From positions 124,001 to 188,000 of the forward strand of contig NZ_FPBH01000015.1 in NCBI RefSeq assembly GCF_900116445.1: 64,000 nt of DNA. Direction: 5' to 3'. Below the pieces are notes generated by a model. That model made no database searches and had not been told where the DNA came from. It saw only the letters and a program-made list of their open reading frames with translations. Made by a program: the position numbers and the translations under genes. Shown here in pieces: positions 9,492 through 18,150 of the stretch; position 1 is the stretch's first letter, and each line of letters starts with the position of its first letter. The DNA comes from Paraburkholderia aspalathi (GTDB lineage Bacteria > Pseudomonadota > Gammaproteobacteria > Burkholderiales > Burkholderiaceae).

Positions 9492-10391
9492 TTATGCTGC
9501 CATTCCCAGGCTCTCCCGGTATTCGAGCGGGCTGAGAGCGCCTAGCGAGACCTTGATCCGCTTTGCGTTATACCAGCGTATGTAAGAGTCAAGTACCTCA
9601 ATGAATTGCTCGACGGTCGTAGTCCGCCAATCCCGCGGATGGAACCACTCTGTTTTGAGCCGACCGAAGAAGCCTTCGCAGGCCGCGTTATCGGGTGAGC
9701 ATCCCTTGCGTGACATCGAGCGAACTAGTTTGGCATCACGTATGCGTGAGAGCCATCCGGGCCAGCGATAGTGCGCCCCGCGATCAGAGTGGACCACAGG
9801 CCGTTTATTACTGTTGGCTATCGTCTTGATGCCCTCATCGAGCATGGTATTTACAAGTTCGGCATCTGGCCGCGTGCCGATTGTCCAGCTCACTACCAGT
9901 CCATCGAAGCAGTCGATCAACGGAGACAGATACACCTTGCCGGCTGGGATCTGGAATTCGGTAATGTCGGTGAGCCACTTCTCGTTCGGGGCTCCTGCAC
10001 GGAAGTCGCGATTGATGATGTTCTCCGGCGCAGGGCTTATTTCTCCGCCGTAGGAGCGGTAGCGACGTCGTCTGGCCGTGGCAGCGGTCAACCCATCCTG
10101 CCTCATCAAGCGTCGCACCACTTTCTCCGAGATCACTACCTTCTGCCTGCCCAGTGCCGCGCGTATCCGGCGATAGCCATAGCAGCGGTGATTGACCTCA
10201 AAGATGTCTGCGATGACTCGACGAGCGCCAGCATACTTGTCGGCCACGAGCAGACGCGCACGATGATAGAAGTAGGAACTGCGCGCTAGCCCCAATACGG
10301 CTAAAAGTTCTGACAACGTGTAGGTGTCTTTCAGGGCATCAACCAGCATCGTTTTCTCCCGGTTGCTCAGGAGTTGCGGGACGATGCCCAT
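9492..10391 (-). CDS. IS3-family transposase OrfB (DDE catalytic domain)
   Basis: The 299-residue product has an N-terminal HTH_21 region (ADKYAGARRVIADIFEVNHRCYGYRRI) followed by an rve integrase core with the DDE triad in WLTDITEF, HSDRGAHYRW and NAACEGFFGRLKTEWF. It overlaps OrfA by 25 nt in the -1 frame and is normally made as an OrfAB fusion by programmed frameshifting. It is full length and uninterrupted. Confidence 0.93.
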   Translation of the reverse strand: MGIVPQLLSNREKTMLVDALKDTYTLSELLAVLGLARSSYFYHRARLLVADKYAGARRVIADIFEVNHRCYGYRRIRAALGRQKVVISEKVVRRLMRQDGLTAATARRRRYRSYGGEISPAPENIINRDFRAGAPNEKWLTDITEFQIPAGKVYLSPLIDCFDGLVVSWTIGTRPDAELVNTMLDEGIKTIANSNKRPVVHSDRGAHYRWPGWLSRIRDAKLVRSMSRKGCSPDNAACEGFFGRLKTEWFHPRDWRTTTVEQFIEVLDSYIRWYNAKRIKVSLGALSPLEYRESLGMAA

Positions 10392-11032
10392 TCCTTTTTT
10401 ATCAGTTCGTTCGCCTTCTTCAGGATGTCGTGCTCGAGCTGCAGTTGCCGGACGTCGCGTCGAAGCGATTCGACCTGTTGTTCCAGTTTCGCACGCTCAC
10501 TGTCCGGTGCTGGCTTCTTCTGGCGTTTCATGGATGCTGGGGCTTCACGACCGAGTAGCTGGTTCTTCCAATTGTAAAGCGTCGGCCTGCTCACGCCTGC
10601 TTTCTGGGCAAGCAGGCGCGCGCTTTCCTCTCGGGTGCACAGTTCGATGACTGCCGCCTGCTTCACCGCCGGCGATTTCGGAAGGCTGCCAGTTGCTCTG
10701 CCGACAATGCGTTTTCCGATTTCGGGATGCAGCTCTTCGATCCAGGCAACGAGCGTCCCGCGACTTGGATATCCCAACGCCCTCAAGGTTGCAGCAGCAC
10801 AACGGCCATGGCCTAAGTAATGATCGACGGCCACCTTCTTCTGTTCGGCCGAATATTTCGGCGTGGAACGAACATAGCCGGTCCGCAAATCATGACATCG
10901 TTCGTATTCGAGATGCCACGATTTCAGAGAATTCTTTGTCGGATAACCCAGCTGTCGGATGGTCGCCCCGACGCGCTTACCCAACTTCAAATAAAGCCGG
11001 ACCGCTCGCATGCGGTCTTCGTACGAGTACAT
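10367..11032 (-). CDS. IS3-family transposase OrfA (DNA-binding)
   Basis: This 221-residue OrfA is longer than the usual 90-110 residues. It has several helix-turn-helix units (KRVGATIRQLGYP, RCAAATLRALGYPSRGTLVAWIEELHP, LLAQKAGVSRPTLYNWKNQLLG) and a C-terminal leucine-zipper-like coiled coil (about residues 165-210, LEQQVESLRRDVRQLQLEHDIL). Long OrfA proteins with duplicated HTH units are known in the IS150-like part of the family. It ends just after the slippery site used to make OrfAB. Confidence 0.92.
   Translation of the reverse strand: MYSYEDRMRAVRLYLKLGKRVGATIRQLGYPTKNSLKSWHLEYERCHDLRTGYVRSTPKYSAEQKKVAVDHYLGHGRCAAATLRALGYPSRGTLVAWIEELHPEIGKRIVGRATGSLPKSPAVKQAAVIELCTREESARLLAQKAGVSRPTLYNWKNQLLGREAPASMKRQKKPAPDSERAKLEQQVESLRRDVRQLQLEHDILKKANELIKKEWASSRNS
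10394..10400 (-). other. Programmed -1 frameshift site (A6G) in the IS3 element
   Basis: Read on the minus strand this is A-AAA-AAG, located in OrfA codons ...ATA AAA AAG GAA TGG... . Slipping back one base gives AAA AAA GGA ATG GGC ATC, which runs directly into OrfB (MGIVPQLL). This is the classic slippery heptamer of IS3-family elements. Confidence 0.85.
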
Positions 11033-11074
11033 GAACTACCTCCAGGTAGTCCAAGTTTTCGTCCGCAGCTCCAC

Positions 11075-11329
11075 GATTTGCATTGAATTCTGACCCACCC
11101 GTTGGACCAGCTTTGCGGCTTACTCGGTGGGTGTCTGGGTCTTCTTTCTCTCCTTCTTTGGTTGTGTCGTGCTGTTTCTGAAACGATAGCTTTCGTTGCC
11201 TGTTTCTGCAATGTGGCAGTGGTGCGTAAGCCGGTCGAGTAGCGCTGTCGTCATCTTTGCATTGCCGAGCATCCCGTCAATCGCGTTGACGAACTGTTGC
11301 CATGGGTCGTTGCCGATCAGCTTCAGCAC
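11075..11329 (-). pseudogene. istB: IS21-family remnant: 3' end of istB plus terminal sequence
   Basis: The minus-strand frame at 11120-11329 contains AKMTTALLDRLTHHCHIAETGNESYRF, the characteristic C-terminal segment of IstB, the ATPase helper of IS21 transposases. Only about 70 codons remain and the upstream part is missing or rearranged. The right copy of the 24-bp repeat (11075-11098), which fits an IS21 end, follows the stop codon. This is a non-functional relic. Confidence 0.75.
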
Positions 11330-11708
11330 GACATCGCCTGAATCAACACGCCGCCTTCAATTGTTCGATATCAACACGCTGTCAAGAACGGTCGCGGTCG
11401 GACGGTTACGGTGAGGAAGAGAACGTCTTGGTTTCTCAGGAGCTGTTGAAGGCCGCCGCCAGTGAGAACTGTGGGTCCTTTCTCGCGATGAGCGTTCAGC
11501 TCGACGAAGCCGTGGGGCGCGTGTTCGATGTCGCGAAGTGCTGCTGGTGTTTTAGTCCTGGTGAAAAGCGTGTCTAGTTACACAAGAAGAAAAGCGTCCG
11601 GAACCAGAGTTCGGGACGCTTACCAGTTGGCGATACGGATTTCGTGGGCATCGACGCGTGTCGCCGACGGAAGACATGACACCTGTTCGGTCGAGCTTGC
11701 GCTCCTTT
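11330..11708. other. Intergenic stretch between the istB remnant and the AraC gene
   Basis: No gene is supported. Short frames exist on both strands but none has a recognisable domain. The sequence is probably debris from earlier insertions. Confidence 0.3.
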
Positions 11709-12824
11709 CTATGCCGCCGTCTGAAGCAACTCGAAGCGTTGTGCGGCACGCGGCATGGCGACGAGGGCTCCCCTCGGGACAGCAATTTTCGCGACAGACG
11801 TCGCACGATATTGACGCGGAGCCTGACCGGTCCAGCGCTTGAATGCGTGGCTGAAGTTCGCGGCATCGCTGTAGCCGAGCTTCTCGGCGATGAGCTCCGT
11901 GGTTAAACCAGTCGACGCGACATATCGGATGGCCAGTGTCTTGCGCACATCGTCGAGCAACTGGCTATATGACGTATTCATCAGGTCGAGACGGCGGCGA
12001 AGCGTGCGTGCTGACATGCACAACGTGCTCGCCACCTCTGGCAATGTTGGGATTGCAGTGGAGGCATTGGCGAGAATCGAACGCACGCTGGACGCGAGGT
12101 CGACATGGCTATCCTGCGTTTCGAGAAGCTGATTGCACGCTTCGAGGCATGCTTTATGTGTGCGTGGATTGGCTTGCGACAGCGAGTGGTCAAGCCATGC
12201 GGCGTCAAAGCGGATTTGAGCCACGGTGTCTTTGCTGACATTGTTGCAGCCCAGCAAAATGCCGGCTCTGCTGTGGTGGTCGGCACACGAGGAGAGCAAA
12301 CGCACGCACGACGGTTGAAAGTGCGGGATTTGCATGTCCCGAAGGAACGTCAGGACCTTCACCAGCTCGAATTCGACGAAGAATTCAGTCTCGTCAATGC
12401 TCAGCCCGCTCGGTTCGATGAAGCGCAGAACCGCGGAGCCGCCCTCAACTGAAAGCGTGGGGCCGCATTTTAAGTTGAGCAGCGGCGCATATTCACGGGC
12501 CACGGTGAGCGCTTCCCGCAACGTCGCGCTGCTCCAAAGTGCATAGCCAACAATGCCGAAGGCGGTCAGGTGCGCGCGCGAGCCCGCGCGGAGGGCCAGC
12601 AGGCGGTCGCCGGTAAGACCTACAGCGTTACTGAGCGCAGTGACGTGTTGCTGCATTGATGTCTTGCACTTCCCCTGGAGCAAGGCGGCCGGCGAGAGCC
12701 CGGTTCCCTCCAGAGTTGCCGATGAGGGAATGCCTGTGGCCGTTGCTGTGTCGGCAATCAACGTAATTTCCGCCGGGTTCAGCGCAGCGAACGCGACAGC
12801 CGAGTTGATATTTTGCCTTTCCAT
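11709..12824 (-). CDS. AraC family transcriptional regulator (Arabinose_bd-like N-terminus)
   Basis: From the ATG at 12824 the protein has 371 residues. The N-terminal two thirds resemble the PF12625-type sensing domain (FGIVGYALWSSATLREALTVAREYAPLLN), and the C-terminal roughly 90 residues are an AraC double HTH (LPEVASTLCMSARTLRRRL, then ATELIAEKLGYSDAANFSHAFKRWTGQAPRQYR). The frame extends upstream to 12938, but I prefer 12824 because AGGGAG precedes it by about 6 bases. Regulators of this class (OruR/ArgR/QhpR-like) often control catabolic genes. Its target may be the catabolic clusters to the right or left; this is not shown by sequence. Confidence 0.88.
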   Translation of the reverse strand: MERQNINSAVAFAALNPAEITLIADTATATGIPSSATLEGTGLSPAALLQGKCKTSMQQHVTALSNAVGLTGDRLLALRAGSRAHLTAFGIVGYALWSSATLREALTVAREYAPLLNLKCGPTLSVEGGSAVLRFIEPSGLSIDETEFFVEFELVKVLTFLRDMQIPHFQPSCVRLLSSCADHHSRAGILLGCNNVSKDTVAQIRFDAAWLDHSLSQANPRTHKACLEACNQLLETQDSHVDLASSVRSILANASTAIPTLPEVASTLCMSARTLRRRLDLMNTSYSQLLDDVRKTLAIRYVASTGLTTELIAEKLGYSDAANFSHAFKRWTGQAPRQYRATSVAKIAVPRGALVAMPRAAQRFELLQTAA

Positions 12825-13091
12825 GTTTGCTCCCTGGGCGTTGAAGGCGCAGATGCCGTTCGAGATACCCCGTCTTCGGCGTATCCGAGACAAATATCTT
12901 GTTGCGTGACCTAAGTTTATGAGTTGAGTGACCAACAAATCAAGAAAAAAAATAAAAACAGAACCCGGTAGAATCCCTTATGGGTTGGAGTTTGAGCGCT
13001 GTTATAGTGTGCATGTCGCGCTCCATCTTGGTGCGTTTATGGTCGGGATAATTTTCGGAATGGTAATCGTAAGCCGGTGTTTTGACCTATA

Positions 13092-14591
13092 ATGCCGACT
13101 GGACAACGCAGGATGTTTTTGTGGGGGGATGTACACGTGCAAGAGAAGTTAGCTGCGCGCGCGGGCGCGATGAAGGTGCAGGGTGAGGCGGCCGAGGCCG
13201 GTTCAGTGCAGCGGCGCAACCGTGAACGTCGAATCGGCGACATTCTGGTAGCCGCCACGGAAATTTTTTGTGACGAAGGCTACGCCAGCTTTACTACACG
13301 GAAGGTGGCGACGAAGGCCGGTCTCACGCTGAGTAACCTCCAGTACTACTTTCCAGACAAAGATGAACTGCTGTCCATCGTCATCAAGAACTTCCTGCAG
13401 GGCTTTCTCGACCAGTATCTCGGCATCGCGAACCGCAGCGGCGCGCCGCCGCAACGTCGGTGTGCCGCGCTCATCGAGCAGATTTTCGAGGATATCAACA
13501 AGCCCGATGTAGGGAAATTCCTGTTCGAAACTTGGGCTTTTGCTCAGCACGAATCTTATGCTTCTGCTTTAGTCGTAGAAGCCTACGCTTCGTATCGGAA
13601 TATTTTCGCCGGCTTATTGTCTGAGATTAACCCGGCGCTTTCGGCCGACGAATGCAGGGCGCGCGCGTTGGTGCTCACGGCGCAGGCAGAAGGCATGATG
13701 ATCTTTGCCGCGCGCTTTGATGATTCCGAAAAGGATTATGAGGAATTCGTCCGCACGACCAAACGGAGCGTCAAGTCGGTTGCCGGCCTGACGGGGTCAA
13801 CGTTTGGTATCGACCTAATTGATAACGAGCATTCCGCCGTGGCACTGCCAGCGGCTCCCGCGGGCACGGGCGTTCGGGAGAGCCTGTTCGGTTCCGAAAG
13901 CCACATGCGGAGAGGCCGATACGAGATTGCTGTCCGGCAGAGTAGTTCAGAACCAAGCTATCTCCGTCCGACGATGCAGAGTCGCAAACGGGAAGCGAAA
14001 ATCAACGAGATTGTTGCCGCAGCGGCCAATGTGCTGGCCTCGGAGGGGTACGCGAATTTTACGCTAGCGCGCGTGGCCAAGGAGGTCGGGATCCTCACGT
14101 CGGCTCTACAACACTATTTTCCGACACACGAAGACCTTCTGAGTTCGACAATTAACGCGCTCTTCTCCACGTACTACGACCGTTGGTCGGAAATGAGCCA
14201 GCCGAACGACAAGCCTGCGATTGAGCGGTTGTGCGAAATATTTCAGGACGTCTTTGAAGAAGCATGCGATCCACGTGTATGCCGCTTCTCGTTCGAGATG
14301 TTTGCGCTGGCTGAACACTCTGCCATCACTCACGAACTGCTCGGCAAGTCCTACGCTGAGTACCGTCAGATTTACGTCAATCTTGTGCGGGAGATCGACC
14401 CCCTGGCGTCAGGCCGTGAGTGTCTGGCACGCGCGACTCTCATCGCAGCGCAACTTGAAGGATTGCTGGTCTATACGTACAGTGCCGGCCGACAGACACC
14501 GGGTATAGATATCGTGCTGCAATTGCTCATGGCAATATCTGTCGAAATTGCTCGCGGCGCAACCGGAAAAGCCAGGGAGACCGCTTCCTAG
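13092..14591 (+). CDS. Tandem TetR-TetR transcriptional regulator
   Basis: This single 499-codon frame holds two complete TetR-like modules. The first HTH is at residues about 46-95 (ILVAATEIFCDEGYASFTTRKVA, then SNLQYYFPDKDEL), with a ligand-binding-like helical region to about 230. After a linker (about 235-298) the second HTH is at 300-350 (IVAAAANVLASEGYANFTLARVA, then SALQHYFPTHEDL) with its own helical domain to the end. Ordinary TetR proteins have about 200 residues and act as dimers, so this looks like a covalent dimer produced by duplication and fusion. The start could be the ATG at 13092 or at 13170. It lies upstream of the Baeyer-Villiger cluster and may regulate it (inference). 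Confidence 0.87.
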   Translation: MPTGQRRMFLWGDVHVQEKLAARAGAMKVQGEAAEAGSVQRRNRERRIGDILVAATEIFCDEGYASFTTRKVATKAGLTLSNLQYYFPDKDELLSIVIKNFLQGFLDQYLGIANRSGAPPQRRCAALIEQIFEDINKPDVGKFLFETWAFAQHESYASALVVEAYASYRNIFAGLLSEINPALSADECRARALVLTAQAEGMMIFAARFDDSEKDYEEFVRTTKRSVKSVAGLTGSTFGIDLIDNEHSAVALPAAPAGTGVRESLFGSESHMRRGRYEIAVRQSSSEPSYLRPTMQSRKREAKINEIVAAAANVLASEGYANFTLARVAKEVGILTSALQHYFPTHEDLLSSTINALFSTYYDRWSEMSQPNDKPAIERLCEIFQDVFEEACDPRVCRFSFEMFALAEHSAITHELLGKSYAEYRQIYVNLVREIDPLASGRECLARATLIAAQLEGLLVYTYSAGRQTPGIDIVLQLLMAISVEIARGATGKARETAS

Positions 14592-14780
14592 TTACTGCCG
14601 ACGGCCCGGTACGTGTGTTAAATGGCACGCTCATTTGACCATAAGACACATGTTAAAAACCATGTGGACCAGATAGTCTTCTCCCAACCAACACGATTGG
14701 GACGCATCGCGCATAGGTAGTAGCCGCGAAGTCTTGGTGACTCATCTCATGGCGCGGGAGTTCGCCGCGCTTTGCCCGCA

Positions 14781-15479
14781 ATGAAAACAACGAACCACAT
14801 CGACGCAGCTGGCCAGCACGTACCGCCCAGTTTCGGCGACGAACTCGGCATCCTGCGCAGCATCACCGGCCGGCTCAATGGCTTTCTGTACCGTTGCATG
14901 AATGACGCAACTTACTCGGTCCTGTATGTCACTCCTTCAATCGAGACATTGACTGGCTACGCATCGTCGGAATTTTTCGGGGCACACCCGAGGGCGATGG
15001 CATCTTTGCTCGACCGTGAGGACGCGGCTCACATGGAGCGCATGGTCAACAAAGCTCTGTCGAGAAAGGAATCTTGGACGATTGATTACCGGCTGAAGAC
15101 CAAGGATCGGGGCTCCGTCTGGACACACGAAGTCGGCGGCGGAGTCTTCGGTGAGGACGGTGAACTTCTGTTCATTGAGGGTTTGGTGCTGGGCGTCGAG
15201 GGAGAGCGTGCTGCTGAGCTGAAGAAGCAGGAGCGCCTTGTAGCGCTCACTACGGAGACGAACGGCATTCTCTCAGACGCTGACGACATCCTCACCACCA
15301 TCAAGACGTTGTCGCTTCTGTCTTTCAATGCGCGTGTCGAGGCCGCGAGAGCCGGAGAATCGGGTCGCGGATTCGCTGTCGTTGCCAGCGAAATGAAGCG
15401 GCTCGCTGACGGAACGGACCGGCTTGCAAAGGGTATCGCGACCAGAGTGAGCCGCGTTCGGGCGGCGATGGCCAACTGA
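14781..15479 (+). CDS. PAS domain protein with short methyl-accepting chemotaxis-like signalling helix
   Basis: From the ATG at 14781 the product is 232 residues. The first about 140 residues are a PAS/PAC sensor (FLYRCMNDATYSVLYVTPSIETLTGY, WTIDYRLKTKDRGSVWTHEVGGGVFG). The last about 80 residues are the hairpin-tip part of an MCP signalling domain (LLSFNARVEAARAGESGRGFAVVASEMKRLAD). There is no transmembrane segment, so it is cytoplasmic. The MCP part is much shorter than the usual 200 or more residues, lacking most of the coiled coil. This resembles short PAS-MCP proteins annotated as aerotaxis-like, but it could also be a 3'-truncated gene. Confidence 0.75.
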   Translation: MKTTNHIDAAGQHVPPSFGDELGILRSITGRLNGFLYRCMNDATYSVLYVTPSIETLTGYASSEFFGAHPRAMASLLDREDAAHMERMVNKALSRKESWTIDYRLKTKDRGSVWTHEVGGGVFGEDGELLFIEGLVLGVEGERAAELKKQERLVALTTETNGILSDADDILTTIKTLSLLSFNARVEAARAGESGRGFAVVASEMKRLADGTDRLAKGIATRVSRVRAAMAN

Positions 15480-15590
15480 ACTTTGTGAAGGCACGCGAGC
15501 TCGCTTCGTTAGGGCTATCGTTCACGTTGCGCGCGTTGCCGCGGTGCGGATTCAAGCGCTGCATCGACAGATTTCAATAGCGACAAGAGG

Positions 15591-16055
15591 TATTCAATCA
15601 CCGCTCCGATTGTCGATGAACCCTGCGAGCCTATTTCCACAGTCCTCGACGAGACCTACAAGATTGCTATAACACGCATCGACAATCGAATCCGGGTGGG
15701 CGGCATGGCGGAGATTGCTGGATATGATCGGAAACTTCGACAGGCACGCCGCGAGACGCTCGAGATGTGCATGAATGATCTGTTTCCGGGTGGCGGTGAC
15801 ACCGCAAATGCCACCTTCTGGACGGGCCTGCGCCCGATGACGCCTGATGGTACGCCGATTGTCGGACCCACGTGCGTCCCGAATCTCTACATCAACGCGA
15901 GACACGGAACGGCTGGATGGACTATGTCATGCGGTTCTGGTCAGTTGCTCGCCGACCTGATGAGCGGCCGAACCCCAGAAATCAAGTCCGATGACCTTTC
16001 AGTGTTTCGATACCTCTATCAGAATCGGACGGAGTATGAGGTCACGCCAGCATAG
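15591..16055 (+). pseudogene. C-terminal remnant of a D-amino-acid dehydrogenase (DadA-like)
   Basis: The frame that is open from about 15591 reads YSITAPIVDEPCEPISTVLDE, then KIAITRIDNRIRVGGMAEI, then FWTGLRPMTPDGTPIVGPT and NLYINARHGTAGWTMSCGSG. These are the conserved C-terminal FAD-oxidoreductase segments of DadA. About 155 of the expected 410-430 residues remain; the N-terminal FAD-binding GxGxxG part is absent. Upstream of 15591 the frame loses similarity, marking the deletion breakpoint. It is a relic unless an internal start gives a fragment of unknown use. Confidence 0.8.
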
Positions 16056-16225
16056 GGCGATGGGCCCGCAAGGCACTCCCTGATTGGCCCGCCACCGAAA
16101 CTGTTTGGCCGCTCCTAACCTGTTTCGTCATGCGTGGCGACCTATCATCGGATGCATTGCCCTTTGCGGTATTACCGCCTTGGGATTTTGCAATGTCGTT
16201 GAACTGTGAGAGGGACAGGCTAGAT

Positions 16226-17194
16226 ATGAACATCACGCGCGCCGCTAACGTCATGCTGACGGACCCGTCACATGCACGGCTCGAGTACGCTCCGGAGTTT
16301 GACCGTGGAAGCGCGTACATCAACGGGACCTTTTGCTCGATAGACGAGGCAAGCGTGCCGATTACCGACGGCGGTTTCATGCAGGCGGACGCGGCATATG
16401 ACGTTGTCAGCGTTAGCAAAGGTCTTTTCTTCCGGCTGGAAGATCATCTCGAACGCTTCGAGAACGCGTGCAAGAAATTCTATCTTCGCAGTCCTTACGA
16501 TAAGAACGAAACGACCGAGATTCTCAACAAGCTTGTAACGCTCGCTGGTACGCGCGAAGCATACGTCTGGTGGGCGGTCACGCGCGGGCCGACGCCAGCG
16601 AACCGAACGGATCCGAACAGCTACAACAATCGGTTTTATGCTTTCGCTGTTCCATATCGCTTTATCGCAAGCGATGAGCAACGCGAGCGCGGCTTGGACT
16701 TGCTGGTCAGCAAGCGCTACGTTCGCATTCCGCCGGATTCCGTAGACCCCACGGCAAAGAATTTCCATTGGATGGACTTGAAACTTTCACTTTTCGAGGC
16801 GGGAGAACAAGGGCGGGAGTGGACGGTGTTGTGCGATGCGCACGGCAACCTGACCGAGGGGCCGGGGGTAAATATCTTCTTCATCAAGAGCGGAAAATTG
16901 TTCACGCCAGACTCTGGCTGTCTTGAGGGTATCACCCGGAAAACAACGCTTGAACTGGCGGCGGAACTTGGGATGCCTGTTCATGTCAAGCCGGTTACTG
17001 CGGACGAGTTGCGCGCGGCTGATGAAGCGTTTCTTACGTCAACCGCTGGCGGAATCATGCCGATCAACAGTGTCGACGGAATTATCCTCGGTGGAGAAAA
17101 CGGACCGGGTGCTTTGACCACGAAACTGCATAACCTTTACTGGTCCAGGCGCTGGGACGGTTGGCTTGGAACCAGGGTCAATTACGGGAGATAA
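16226..17194 (+). CDS. Class IV aminotransferase (branched-chain / D-amino-acid transaminase-like)
   Basis: From the ATG at 16226 the 322-residue product shows the fold-type IV PLP enzyme pattern: a GSAYINGTFCSIDEASVPITDGGF start, the PLP-binding lysine Lys178 (DPTAKNFHWMD), Glu211 (NLTEGPGVNIFF) and a C-terminal STAGGIMPINSVDG. Such enzymes transfer amino groups between branched-chain, D-amino or amine donors and 2-oxo acids. Upstream in-frame starts exist (16130, 16193), but 16226 has a purine-rich AGAGGGACAGG region before it and a normal N-terminus. It follows a dadA remnant, hinting at a former amino-acid catabolic context. Substrate is not predictable. Confidence 0.85.
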   Translation: MNITRAANVMLTDPSHARLEYAPEFDRGSAYINGTFCSIDEASVPITDGGFMQADAAYDVVSVSKGLFFRLEDHLERFENACKKFYLRSPYDKNETTEILNKLVTLAGTREAYVWWAVTRGPTPANRTDPNSYNNRFYAFAVPYRFIASDEQRERGLDLLVSKRYVRIPPDSVDPTAKNFHWMDLKLSLFEAGEQGREWTVLCDAHGNLTEGPGVNIFFIKSGKLFTPDSGCLEGITRKTTLELAAELGMPVHVKPVTADELRAADEAFLTSTAGGIMPINSVDGIILGGENGPGALTTKLHNLYWSRRWDGWLGTRVNYGR

Positions 17195-17991
17195 TGCTGC
17201 GGCCGCTCACTTCCTTCAGGAGGGACCTCCAGTTGGTCTAGTAGGCGGACATTGCCACGCGAGTGAACAGCGCACATTCGACGGCCGCGGAGTTCGGATG
17301 CCGGTCCACGAGCGAGTTGGGCTACCGTGAACCTTGCACACCGATTCGCATCGCCTCCGCGAGAACTCCTCTTTCTCCTGCGTCTCCGCTGTCACGTCAG
17401 TCGCCAGCGTTATGTGTGCTCCCGTGTCTAGAAACAGAGCGCCAGCGGGGCGGTTGTGAATAGAAAATAACTGCACCGTTCAGTTTCCCGAAATCGACAC
17501 TGATGCCGATACCGCACTGGTGTCTCGCGATGCGCGTGCCATATTCGCTTGCCAGCTGTGGGTCCCAGCTTGACGCAAGGGCAATTGGTCTGAGGGAGTG
17601 CAGGTGCTTAATTAGGCATCCGATGCTCGGCTTGTAATGTCCGCCGAGCGGCCAAATTTGGCGTTGAGGTGCGCTTGAGAAAATGTGCTCCACGGTCAGA
17701 TTGCTGCGCCCTTAGGCACATCTGGTAGGCGTGGAGCGCCGCCAAAAGAAAGCATGCGTTCTGTTTTCCTGACGCCAATTTTGGGGTGAAGCGGCACGTT
17801 TGCCTCCAGAGAATTCTGCTTGGCCATTCGCTCGTGAATATTGGCCCTTTCAAACATGTGCTGTTACGCCGTTACTGCATAATATTTTCCAGATTAAGCG
17901 TGGTTAAATTGCCTCGAATGTGCGAGCAGTCGAAGCTCTGCAATGATGTTGCCGTACACCATCAAAGCCGATGGCAAGAGTTTTCACGAAT
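17195..17991. other. Intergenic debris with a possible GH3 glycosidase remnant
   Basis: No intact gene is supported. On the minus strand around 17475-17610, SLRPIALASSWDPQLASEYG followed by TRIARHQ resembles an N-terminal motif of family 3 glycoside hydrolases, with no extended match on either side. It looks like a tiny relic. The rest is unrecognised. Confidence 0.3.
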
Positions 17992-18110
17992 GACTTTGAA
18001 ATTGCAGATCCGTGTCACCGGCGTCAGCTCCGGCATCGGTCGCGCTATCGCTCTTGCTCTCGCAAAGGACGGTGCCGCGGTAGTGTGCTCCGACATGCGA
18101 AAGTCGGAGG
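17992..18110 (+). pseudogene. N-terminal remnant of a short-chain dehydrogenase
   Basis: The frame around 17992-18110 encodes RVTGVSSGIGRAIALALAKD followed by GAAVVCSDMRKSE, the TGxxxGIG cofactor motif and second beta strand of an SDR, after which the similarity stops. It ends just before the intact SDR gene at 18151. It is a different gene copy (VSSGIGRAIALALAKDGAA against GSSGIGRAIAVRYAKEGAK), truncated to about 40 codons. Confidence 0.65.
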
Positions 18111-18150
18111 ACGCAGATGGGTCAAGTAATTCGACAGATCAGGAGCGGGG

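Larger units (their letters stand above)
9469..11067 (-). mobile_element. IS3-family insertion sequence, complete, 1599 bp
   Basis: The ends are imperfect inverted repeats beginning TGCGG: on the left TGCGG followed by CTAAATACTTGGACT, and on the right (read inward on the minus strand) TGCGG followed by ACGAAAACTTGGACT. Fifteen of the first 20 positions match. The element encodes OrfA and OrfB on the minus strand with a -1 slippery site in the overlap. No target-site duplication is evident (flanks gggg and gctc), which suggests later rearrangement or recombination. Both orfs are intact, so the element may still be active. Confidence 0.85.

Noticed and set aside
12960..13091. TTGACC and TATAAT close together upstream of the tandem TetR gene
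   Set aside because: The two boxes are almost adjacent rather than 16-18 bp apart, so they do not form a promoter.
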